The notes under the pieces were generated by a model. That model ran no database searches. It worked only from the letters and a program-made list of their open reading frames with translations, and had not been told where the DNA came from. From an uncultured Verrucomicrobiota bacterium (GTDB lineage: Bacteria > Verrucomicrobiota > Verrucomicrobiia > Limisphaerales > UBA9464), in the NCBI GenBank assembly GCA_903939515.1, contig CAJAHH010000058.1, positions 1 through 32,786 on the forward strand: a stretch of 32,786 nucleotides of DNA, read 5' to 3'. Below are positions 1 to 5,996 of this stretch, in pieces (the first letter of the stretch is position 1; each line of letters begins with the position of its first letter). A program made the position numbers and the translations under genes.

Positions 1-162
1 GTCATCGGCTCCCGCAGCTTCATCGAATCCATCGCGCTCCATCACCAGAATTGGCTCCAACGAAAACGCCAACCCACCCCTCATCCAGTGCCCGACTTGG
101 GAAAAATCATGATCTTCAGCCTCCGCCCGTTGCGGGGTATGTCCGGCACCGCCAGAGGTTAG
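1..162 (+). pseudogene. C-terminal remnant, possibly of a RAYT-like transposase (partial)
   Basis: An open frame enters from the left edge and ends at a TAG at 160-162, giving 53 residues. It begins VIGSRSFIES and carries FSLRPLRG near its end. The partial RAYT-like protein at the right edge of the window has the same landmarks: a GS-(R/K)-x-F-(I/V)-(E/D) motif and, 37 versus 38 residues later, an LR-x-LR motif. That spacing match is the main reason for suggesting the same family. The middle of the protein (LHQNWLQRKRQPTP) does not resemble the arginine-rich FGPRRRSGAR stretch of the other copy, so this could be a diverged or frameshifted remnant. It lies just outside the insertion sequence. 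An unrelated protein tail cannot be excluded. Confidence 0.35.
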
Positions 163-172
163 CGAAGTCGCC

Positions 173-195
173 GTGCGCCAGAACTAACTGTTACC
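173..195 (+). repeat. IS left outer binding-site-like repeat
   Basis: This is the most diverged of the four terminal repeats. It keeps TGCGCCA at 174-180 and TGTTACC at 189-195 but has one extra base in the spacer. Confidence 0.5.
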
Positions 196-220
196 CGTTG
201 CTGCCCGGCACCCGGATTCG

Positions 221-242
221 TTGCGCCAAAACGGGTGTTACC
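221..242 (+). repeat. IS left inner terminal repeat
   Basis: The sequence starts TTGCGCCAAAA and ends TGTTACC. It matches the reverse complement of 1627-1648 at 19 of 22 positions and that of 1570-1591 at 18 of 22. Confidence 0.75.
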
Positions 243-306
243 CGAGGCGGTGTAATCCAGTAGGGTAAGATGTGCTATGGTGATGCCCGGCGGCTCGCCT
301 ATTTTA

Positions 307-389
307 CCCACCCTCAGGGTGGTGGAGCGAAGCTTGGGATGGCTGCGAAGCAGCCGCCCCAAGCGTAGCGGAGCCGCCCTGAGGGTGGG
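307..389. repeat. Nested hairpin inside the IS
   Basis: A perfect 13-base inverted repeat (307-319 against 377-389, arm CCCACCCTCAGGG) encloses a second stem. The inner stem pairs GCTTGGG (332-338) with CCCAAGC (358-364), and GGCTGC (341-346) with GCAGCC (350-355) around a GAA loop. It lies seven bases beyond the transposase stop codon. It could terminate or stabilise the transposase transcript, or be a REP-like palindrome. There is no T-tract on the minus strand, so a simple Rho-independent terminator is not supported. Confidence 0.6.
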
Positions 390-396
390 CCTCCGT

Positions 397-1560
397 TCAG
401 GCGTCCAATCGCCGCATCCGTGCAATCTGTTTAAGCCCTGACTCTATCTCCTGCTTCAACGCAAACGGGTTCAGCCGTTCCTTCTCCACCAACAGCTGTC
501 CCTTCGTTTCCAATGACACCTGTGCACTCTCCAACACCCTTGCCAGCGGTGTCCGGGGTACCCCGTAAATCCTCACCAGCCTCTCTTTCCGCCTCTCCTT
601 GCCCTCCAACTTCAGGCACGCGTGGTAGTAGTTGAGCAGCTGCCGGTACGGCCCACGCGTCAGCGCATTGATCCGCTCCACCACCTCGGGGTTGTCGTAA
701 CGCTCGTACCCGAACCATTGCCGGATGTGTGTCCAGTTCTTCTGCTCTACGTGAGCGTTGTCGTCTTTCTTGTACGGTCGGCTTCGCGTCATGAACACGG
801 GCCTTTCCCGCTTCTGCAGCCATCCAAGAACATGGTAGTTCAGGAACTCTCCCCCGTTGTCGCTGTCCAGACCCAGCAAGGGGAACGGAAGCCGATTCTC
901 CACGTCCTTCAGCGCTTCCAGTGTCCCGGCCTGGCCCCGTCCCCACATCGCTCGCACCTCCACCCATCCCGTCGCGTAATCCACGCCATCGAGCATCCAC
1001 ACGAACTCCCCGCTCACGCTGCCCCCGCACAACGCCACCGTGTCTACCTCCAGCCAGCCCGCTTTGTTTTCTTCCCACAGGCTCCCCCGAATCGGGATCT
1101 GCTGCCGCAACAGCCAACCAGGACGCGTCAACGAGCGTCGTGAGGCTTGTCCACGCAACGGCTCAAGCAACCTGTCCAGCGTCCGCGCGCTGGCCAGTAG
1201 CAAGCGCTCTCGCACCTCTCTGGGCATGCTCCGCTCATGCGCCTCGAAGGCTGGGATCCACTCCGGCAGCATCGCAGCCAACCGCCGGCTACAGGCATAG
1301 TCGGTCGCCTGCCATATCGGCTTCAACCACGGTATCAAGGTCCGGGCATCATACCGCGCCGGCCGCCCTGTATTGGTCCGCCTTCCCGGTTCCGCCTCTA
1401 CCGAACTCAGCGCCCGGATCGCAGACTTTCGGTGGTAGCCCAGCAGTTCAACCGCCTGATCGATGAGCTTCCTGCGATGCTCGGCCCCTGCACCTTGGTA
1501 GCCCCTTCGCAGCTTCCCCAACACCTCCTGTCGCGTCCCAGAACTCATCAATTTGTCCAT
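397..1560 (-). CDS. IS transposase, integrase-core (rve) DDE family
   Basis: This 387-residue protein should catalyse cut or strand transfer of the surrounding insertion sequence. Residues 1-60 look like a DNA-binding helical region, and residues 165-300 are an rve/RNase H-fold core. The likely catalytic triad is D173 (in WLEVDTVALC), D234 (in LDSDNGGEFLN) and E272 (in DDNAHVEQKNW), a D-x37-E spacing typical of retroviral-type integrases. The reading frame is intact, so the element may be active. Start is the ATG at 1560. The inner right repeat (1570-1591) lies only about ten bases upstream, so transposase binding there could repress its own expression; this is an inference. The family is probably an IS481/ISNCY-like group, but I cannot assign it exactly. 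Confidence 0.9.
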   Translation of the reverse strand: MDKLMSSGTRQEVLGKLRRGYQGAGAEHRRKLIDQAVELLGYHRKSAIRALSSVEAEPGRRTNTGRPARYDARTLIPWLKPIWQATDYACSRRLAAMLPEWIPAFEAHERSMPREVRERLLLASARTLDRLLEPLRGQASRRSLTRPGWLLRQQIPIRGSLWEENKAGWLEVDTVALCGGSVSGEFVWMLDGVDYATGWVEVRAMWGRGQAGTLEALKDVENRLPFPLLGLDSDNGGEFLNYHVLGWLQKRERPVFMTRSRPYKKDDNAHVEQKNWTHIRQWFGYERYDNPEVVERINALTRGPYRQLLNYYHACLKLEGKERRKERLVRIYGVPRTPLARVLESAQVSLETKGQLLVEKERLNPFALKQEIESGLKQIARMRRLDA

Positions 1561-1569
1561 GTTGGCGAC

Positions 1570-1591
1570 GGTAACAGGACTTTTGGCGCAA
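1570..1591 (-). repeat. IS right inner terminal repeat
   Basis: The sequence starts GGTAACA and ends TTTTGGCGCAA. It is an inverted copy of 221-242, located directly upstream of the transposase start codon. Confidence 0.75.
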
Positions 1592-1626
1592 CGACCCTTT
1601 CAGACCCTCAGTCCCAACCCCTCGCC

Positions 1627-1648
1627 GGTAACAAACATTTTGGCGCAA
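1627..1648 (-). repeat. IS right outer terminal repeat
   Basis: The sequence starts GGTAACA and ends TTTTGGCGCAA. It is inverted relative to 221-242 with 19 of 22 matches, and lies 57 bases from the inner copy. It marks the right end of the element. Confidence 0.75.
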
Positions 1649-1730
1649 TTCGGAAGTTTGCAGATCTCCAAAATTCACCACTTCATGTGTCGATTGATCG
1701 TAGGCCAACACATACTATACATCCATTCAG

Positions 1731-1740
1731 AGCCTGTCCC
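1731..1740 (+). repeat. AGCCTGTCCC dispersed word
   Basis: This exact copy of the ten-base word lies between the IS right end and purD, in the context AGAGCCTGTCCCTTGG. Confidence 0.6.
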
Positions 1741-1796
1741 TTGGTTCAGAAATCGGCTTTCTTGGTGAAGGGGGTGCTGGTTGACTCTGCGTACGG

Positions 1797-3089
1797 ATGA
1801 AGGTTCTTGTCGTTGGTTCAGGGGGCCGTGAGCATGCTCTGGTTTGGAAACTTGCAAAATCACCGCATGTCACAGAGTTAATCTGCGCACCGGGAAATGC
1901 AGGCACCTCCTGTGTCCTTCTCAGGTCAGGAAATCCGGCAACGAATATTCCGATTGCCGCAGATGCATTGGACGCTCTTCGCGACCATGCGGTCCGACAT
2001 AAGATCGATCTCACCGTCGTCGGACCAGACAGCCCGCTCGCCTTGGGTATCGTCGACCACTTTCAGGCTGCAGGTCTCCGAATCTGGGGGCCAAACCGCC
2101 GCGCAGCGCAATTCGAGTCTTCCAAGGCGTTTTCCCAACACTTCATGCTGCGTCATAAAATTCCGACTGCCCGGTCCGGCGTTTTTACAGACGCCTTTGC
2201 GGCACGACGATTTGCTGCAGAACTCGATGGTCGCTGTGCGGTCAAAGCGGATGGGTTGGCTCTTGGTAAGGGAGTTTTGCTGACTCACAGCGTCTCGGAA
2301 GCCGAAAAGGCGGTGGATGACATGATGCTCCATGGCAGCTTTGGGGAAGCAGGTTCGCGGGTGGTCATTCAGGAACTCCTTGAGGGTATCGAGATCTCCC
2401 TCCACGCGCTGTGCGACGGAAAAACTGCACGCCTATTTCCCACTGCCCAAGATCACAAGCGAATCTCCGATAACGATCAGGGTCTCAATACCGGAGGCAT
2501 GGGAGCCTACTCCCCCTCTCCGTTTCTCAATGATGCTGACTTGGAGCGGGTTGGGCAGGCGATCCTGGGGCCATGGCTGGAGGGTTGCGCCGAAGAGGGT
2601 ATCGACTTCAAGGGCCTACTATACCCAGGAGTCATGCTAACGGCTTCAGGCCCCAAAGTCCTGGAGTTCAATGCTCGGTTCGGGGATCCGGAGACTCAGG
2701 CTTACTTGCCTCGACTAGAAAACGACCTCGTAGAATTACTCAGTGCAAGTATCGATGGAACTTTGAACACAACCCCCATCCGATGGTCGCCCCTCAGCAG
2801 TCTTTGCGTGGTGATCGCCAGCGCAGGCTATCCGGGCCCCAGTCCCAAGGGCTATCCAATCCATGGACTCAAGGATCTATCGGGGCATCCCCAACTTGAA
2901 ATCTTCCACGCGGGCACGGCGCTCAAGGATGGCGAAGTGGTCACCGCTGGTGGACGCGTGCTGGGAGTCACTGCCTGGGCCCAAACGCTGCACGAAGCCC
3001 AGCAGGCGGCGTACGCTGCATGCGATCGCATCTGCTTCGATGGAATGCAGTTCCGACGCGACATCGGAGCCAAGGGTCTGCGCCACTGA
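1797..3089 (+). CDS. purD: Phosphoribosylamine-glycine ligase (GAR synthetase)
   Basis: This enzyme joins glycine to 5-phosphoribosylamine using ATP, the second step of de novo purine synthesis, in the cytoplasm. The 430 residues are the usual family length. The N-terminal Rossmann-like motif [14 protein letters not shown] (2-15) is followed by the ATP-grasp region, with [12 protein letters not shown] (149-160), [10 protein letters not shown] (231-240) and the metal/ATP-binding [12 protein letters not shown] (290-301). The C-terminal domain after about 320 is complete. The start is the ATG at 1797, giving the canonical [10 protein letters not shown] beginning; no clear SD is seen. No other purine genes are in the window. 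The spacer upstream contains the IS end and one copy of the dispersed AGCCTGTCCC word, so the native promoter may have been displaced or replaced. Confidence 0.96.
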   Translation: MKVLVVGSGGREHALVWKLAKSPHVTELICAPGNAGTSCVLLRSGNPATNIPIAADALDALRDHAVRHKIDLTVVGPDSPLALGIVDHFQAAGLRIWGPNRRAAQFESSKAFSQHFMLRHKIPTARSGVFTDAFAARRFAAELDGRCAVKADGLALGKGVLLTHSVSEAEKAVDDMMLHGSFGEAGSRVVIQELLEGIEISLHALCDGKTARLFPTAQDHKRISDNDQGLNTGGMGAYSPSPFLNDADLERVGQAILGPWLEGCAEEGIDFKGLLYPGVMLTASGPKVLEFNARFGDPETQAYLPRLENDLVELLSASIDGTLNTTPIRWSPLSSLCVVIASAGYPGPSPKGYPIHGLKDLSGHPQLEIFHAGTALKDGEVVTAGGRVLGVTAWAQTLHEAQQAAYAACDRICFDGMQFRRDIGAKGLRH

Positions 3090-3404
3090 CCGGGCCCCTC
3101 TCCAAGCATCTAGTTCGGTGACCTATCTCGAGATCAGCCGATTCCGAGACCTCGGCACCGAAAGGAATGTTAGGTACCCCGACACTGGCTGGTGCTACTC
3201 CTCAACGAGGCAAACGAGCAACGGGACTCCACCCTGTTTCTGTCTGCTGCCGGCCTCCATCTGTCCCTTCCGTCTGTCCACAACCAGCGGCACCTACCTA
3301 GCCTGTCCCTCAAACGGACACCTTCATCGCTCAGACGCTGAATCCGCCACCTTAACAAAACCCGGGACGATATTGATCGATCGCCAAGTTGCCGGACTAT
3401 CGTT
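3090..3404. other. Spacer between convergent purD and lpxI
   Basis: No gene is supported in these 315 bases. They contain a 7-base inverted repeat (TTCGGTG near 3115 with CACCGAA near 3153) that might serve as a purD terminator but lacks a T-run. They also hold one exact copy of the AGCCTGTCCC word at 3300. Confidence 0.5.
3300..3309 (+). repeat. AGCCTGTCCC dispersed word
   Basis: This exact copy lies in the purD-lpxI spacer, in the context CTAGCCTGTCCCTCAA. A partial variant (ATCTGTCCCTT) lies about 40 bases upstream. Confidence 0.6.
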
Positions 3405-4217
3405 TCAAGGCGACTGGGATGTTGCCGACACCAACGATACCGAGGCAATCCGGGCTTTTTCCTCAAGCTCTTCTTGATCGATCAGCAAGGTCATTCCCGC
3501 CTCGAAAGCCAAAACCCGGATTCCGTTTTGAGAACAGATGTCAATGGTTCGAGGTCCGATACAGGGGATGTCGAATCTCAAATCATGACCTGCCCGAGCA
3601 AGCTTGACCGCCACCGCGCCTCCAGATTTCCCGGCAAGCTTTCCTCCCCGTTCCAAACAGGCATCCGTTCCTTCAAAGCCTTCCACTGCTAGGGTAGTCC
3701 CTTCCTTGACGACCACTGTCTGACCAATCTCCAGGCGGGCAATTTCCTTCGCGATCCTGAAACCAAACCGGATGTCTTCCAGCGTCTTGGTTGGCAGGCT
3801 GGCTCCAGCGACATAACCCGGGCTGGGCATCCAGAATGACAACCAGGGCACCGCCGGAACCAATTCCACCCCGTCCTTGGCAAGCTCTTCGCCAATCGCT
3901 CCAAACAAGGTGTGGGCATTCTTCTCCTTGAGTCGCAATAAAAGGCTCATGGCGCGGAGATCCGGACGAACATCGAACAAGTTTCTGGGGGCTATCTGCC
4001 CCAGCATCACACACCGATTAACACCCCGTGAGGTGAAGGCGCGGATCATTCGGGACAATTGGCCTACTTTAACCCAATCGAGCGAGGAGACCTCCTTCTC
4101 CAGCGCCGGATCGGTCTCCCCCTCAAAACCAACGGCCACGACGGTCTCACCACGACGACGAGCCTCTCGGGCGAACAGGAACGGCAGGGACTTGCTTCCG
4201 GCAATCAGGCCAATCAC
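3405..4217 (-). CDS. lpxI: UDP-2,3-diacylglucosamine pyrophosphatase LpxI-like (DUF1009)
   Basis: LpxI hydrolyses UDP-2,3-diacylglucosamine to lipid X and UMP in lipid A synthesis, replacing LpxH in many non-enteric Gram-negative bacteria. The 270-residue protein has the family layout: an N-terminal domain opening MIGLIAGSKSLP, and a C-terminal domain with TLAVEGFEGTDACLERGG (175-192), FDIPCIGPRTI (215-225) and VLAFEAGMTLLID (235-247). The aspartate in FDIPCIGP (D216) is in the region of the known catalytic aspartate. The start is the ATG at 4217. It is convergent with purD and has no other lipid A gene beside it. Its presence indicates an outer membrane with lipid A-type lipids. Confidence 0.92.
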   Translation of the reverse strand: MIGLIAGSKSLPFLFAREARRRGETVVAVGFEGETDPALEKEVSSLDWVKVGQLSRMIRAFTSRGVNRCVMLGQIAPRNLFDVRPDLRAMSLLLRLKEKNAHTLFGAIGEELAKDGVELVPAVPWLSFWMPSPGYVAGASLPTKTLEDIRFGFRIAKEIARLEIGQTVVVKEGTTLAVEGFEGTDACLERGGKLAGKSGGAVAVKLARAGHDLRFDIPCIGPRTIDICSQNGIRVLAFEAGMTLLIDQEELEEKARIASVSLVSATSQSP

Positions 4218-4304
4218 GAAGTCAGTCTGCGCAAAATATCCCCGTTGGGAAAGTCAGGGCTCGAAGCTTGGATTGCATGGCCCATTAGCAGTAACAGGGA
4301 AATC

Positions 4305-4337
4305 AAGCCTGTCCCCATCGAAAGCCTGTCCCCATCG
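4305..4337 (+). repeat. Tandem pair of the AGCCTGTCCC word
   Basis: A 16-base unit AAGCCTGTCCCCATCG occurs at 4305-4320 and again at 4322-4337, separated by one base. Each unit contains the exact ten-base word (4306-4315 and 4323-4332). The pair lies upstream of lpxI on its 5' side. Confidence 0.65.
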
Positions 4338-4393
4338 CAAACGCTCGGAATCCAGCTAAATGTTAAACACGATTTAAGGAACATTATTTAAGG

Positions 4394-4403
4394 AGCCTGT
4401 CCC
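4394..4403 (+). repeat. AGCCTGTCCC dispersed word
   Basis: This exact copy lies in the spacer between lpxI and the barrel-protein gene, in the context GGAGCCTGTCCCTCTTGG, about 110 bases beyond the stop of the latter. Confidence 0.6.
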
Positions 4404-4515
4404 TCTTGGACGGACTCCGGGGCCTTTGTAAGAGGCGTCTCCACTTTTGGGCGACACCCTCAAAACACGTAGGTCTCGCCTCAGACAGGAGCGATCCCTC
4501 TGATAGGTCCTTCGG

Positions 4516-5496
4516 CTAAGCGAAGGCTTGGCGGAGCTTCCGGAAACTCTTTGGAACAGCGGTCTCGGACGGTTCCTTACCCTCCATCTCCAGGGAGACC
4601 CACCCTCGAAATCCCGCCTCGCGAAGGATTCCCGCGATACGGCGGTAGTCGAGGTCGAGGGTGTACCACTCACCTCCGCCAGGATAATCCTTGGCTTGGA
4701 CCATGACTGTCCGAGGCGCAATCCGACGAAGCCTCTCGTAGGGATTCTCCAGAAAGTTGCCCGTATCCATCAACAAACCGAAATAGGGGGAATCGATGGC
4801 TTCGGCTATCCGGAGCATCCCTTCCACGGTTCTGGTCAAACCCCAGTGGTTCTCAACGGCAAGGGTTACGCCTGCAGCAGCTGCATGAGGCAGGCATTGC
4901 TCAAGGCACTCGATGCACCATTGGAAACCCTGCTTCTCGGTATACCCCGGAAGTACTGGTTCCTCCCCGCGCGCCTTCATCAGGTCATCGAACGAAGCGA
5001 TGGTGTTCCACCGGCCGGAGTTGATGCGGACACAGGAAACTCCGAGCAATGCGGCAATATCAATGCACTTGATCGTGTGTTCGACTTGTCTGCGTCGGAC
5101 AGCCGAATCGGGATCGACAAAATCCTGATGAATGGAGAGGCATACCAGCGAGACGCCGTATCGGAAGGCATGCTTTTTGAGGTCGGCCAAATAGGTCCGG
5201 TGCTGTGCGGTAAGCGGCTCCTTTTCGGGGATATCCATTTGACGGTGCAGGATATCCACCCCTTCAGCACCCAAGGCGGCAGCCCGTTCGATGACTTGAT
5301 GAATAGTCACTTTGGGATCTCGAAAATGCCAATAGGAGTAGGAGGCAATAGCCAGTCGAATCCGGGGCCCTATCGCCACCGGGGAAGCACCTTCAACCGG
5401 GGTAGAAATGGCTGCTAATCCCGCCAGAGCGGCAGCGCTGGCACCGGTTGATCCCAGAAAACCACGCCTGGAGAGCGCTGAGAGCGAGGGGTTCAT
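4516..5496 (-). CDS. Tat-exported xylose isomerase-like TIM barrel protein
   Basis: This 326-residue protein belongs to the sugar phosphate isomerase/epimerase (AP endonuclease 2-like) superfamily. Its N-terminus has a twin-arginine signal, LSRRGFLGSTGAS, followed by an alanine-rich hydrophobic stretch, so it is probably exported folded by the Tat system, whose tatA and tatC genes are in this window. The barrel starts near residue 45 (IRLAIASYSYWHF). Likely metal ligands are the acidic residues in AVENHWG, LLMDTGN and SLEMEG. The ATG at 5496 (MNPSLSALSRRG) is preferred over an upstream in-frame start at 5532, because that extension runs through a copy of the dispersed repeat and displaces the signal peptide. 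The substrate is unknown; relatives often act on inositols, keto-sugars or glycoside-derived sugars. Confidence 0.88.
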   Translation of the reverse strand: MNPSLSALSRRGFLGSTGASAAALAGLAAISTPVEGASPVAIGPRIRLAIASYSYWHFRDPKVTIHQVIERAAALGAEGVDILHRQMDIPEKEPLTAQHRTYLADLKKHAFRYGVSLVCLSIHQDFVDPDSAVRRRQVEHTIKCIDIAALLGVSCVRINSGRWNTIASFDDLMKARGEEPVLPGYTEKQGFQWCIECLEQCLPHAAAAGVTLAVENHWGLTRTVEGMLRIAEAIDSPYFGLLMDTGNFLENPYERLRRIAPRTVMVQAKDYPGGGEWYTLDLDYRRIAGILREAGFRGWVSLEMEGKEPSETAVPKSFRKLRQAFA

Positions 5497-5512
5497 GGAG
5501 GGGAAGTTGCCG

Positions 5513-5522
5513 AGCCTGTCCC
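5513..5522 (+). repeat. AGCCTGTCCC dispersed word
   Basis: This exact copy lies 17 bases upstream of the ATG of the Tat-exported barrel protein, on the strand opposite to that gene. It is inside its probable 5' untranslated or promoter region. Confidence 0.6.
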
Positions 5523-5574
5523 TAGAGAGCAATCGGGAATAAGACGACCTCTTGAGAGTCTCTTAGAGACGGTA

Positions 5575-5584
5575 AGCCTGTCCC
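5575..5584 (+). repeat. AGCCTGTCCC dispersed word
   Basis: This exact copy is in the context GTAAGCCTGTCCCTCGGG, 62 bases from the copy at 5513 and in the same orientation. Confidence 0.6.
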
Positions 5585-5742
5585 TCGGGATGAGACCTGA
5601 AATCGGCTTCCGATGGCTGGTTGCCTGAGTTTTTCGCGGCGAACGTGCTCTCTGAGTCCCCTCTGGACACTCAGAACCCTCAGAACCGATGACAGCGACG
5701 GAGGCGGAGCGATCCCGAAATGCCCCATCAAACCCACCCAGG

Positions 5743-5752
5743 AGCCTGTCCC
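5743..5752 (+). repeat. AGCCTGTCCC dispersed word
   Basis: This exact copy is in the context GGAGCCTGTCCCTGAG. Like the copy at 4394, it is followed within about 20 bases by CGGACTCC, hinting that the repeated unit may be longer than the core word. Confidence 0.6.
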
Positions 5753-5939
5753 TGAGATTGTCGGACTCCCGGAATCACTACAAAGTCCATCCAGAAAAGG
5801 TATCCGGCCGGTTCGCTTTCAGAGAGGTCGGTAACGACACTTTGTCTTACTCCCGACTGCGCCAAATAGGCAGCCAGAAGGAGCCAGAAGGAGCTTCACC
5901 ACACCCAATCACGGGCTCCTTGATGAAGATCAGAAGAGG

Positions 5940-5971
5940 GTGAGGATGCCGATTTATCGGAACACCCTCAC
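5940..5971 (-). terminator. Possible terminator of the gspE-D operon
   Basis: On the minus strand, GTGAGG...CCGAT pairs with ATCGG...CCTCAC across an asymmetric internal loop, 26 bases beyond the gspD stop. It is followed by a pyrimidine-rich CCTCTTCTG rather than a clean T-run, so the call is weak. Confidence 0.3.
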
Positions 5972-5996
5972 CTCTGGGGGGGCTGAACCCGGGCGC

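Larger units (their letters stand above)
173..1648 (-). mobile_element. Insertion sequence with paired terminal repeats
   Basis: The element holds one transposase gene bounded by four copies of a bipartite sequence of the form TGCGCCA-N8/9-TGTTACC. Two copies lie at the left end (173-195 and 221-242) and two inverted copies at the right end (1570-1591 and 1627-1648). The left inner copy and the reverse complement of the right outer copy match at 19 of 22 positions. The boundaries given are the outer edges of these repeats. I could not find a convincing target-site duplication, so the true tips may lie a few bases outside. A large hairpin lies between the left repeats and the end of the transposase gene. 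The right outer end is about 150 bases upstream of purD. Confidence 0.7.
5533..5996. other. Spacer upstream of the barrel-protein gene and downstream of gspD
   Basis: No gene is supported in these 464 bases. They contain two exact copies of the AGCCTGTCCC word (5575 and 5743) and a small imperfect inverted repeat (TCTGAGT at 5651 with ACTCAGA ending at 5675). A possible gspD terminator hairpin lies near the right end. Confidence 0.5.

Noticed and set aside
160-1660. Target-site duplication around the IS
   Set aside because: Flanks show only loose similarity (CGAAGT near 163 versus GGAAGT near 1653), not a convincing duplication at the same distance from both ends.
622-1800. Several plus-strand open frames across the transposase gene
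   Set aside because: They are antisense shadows of the intact transposase and have no family resemblance.
3090-3404. A tRNA or small RNA in the purD-lpxI spacer
   Set aside because: No TΨC-like GTTCGAATC sequence or cloverleaf pairing was found, and the inverted repeat is too short to claim an RNA gene.
4305-4337. CRISPR-like direct repeat
   Set aside because: There are only two units with one base between them and no spacers or cas genes.
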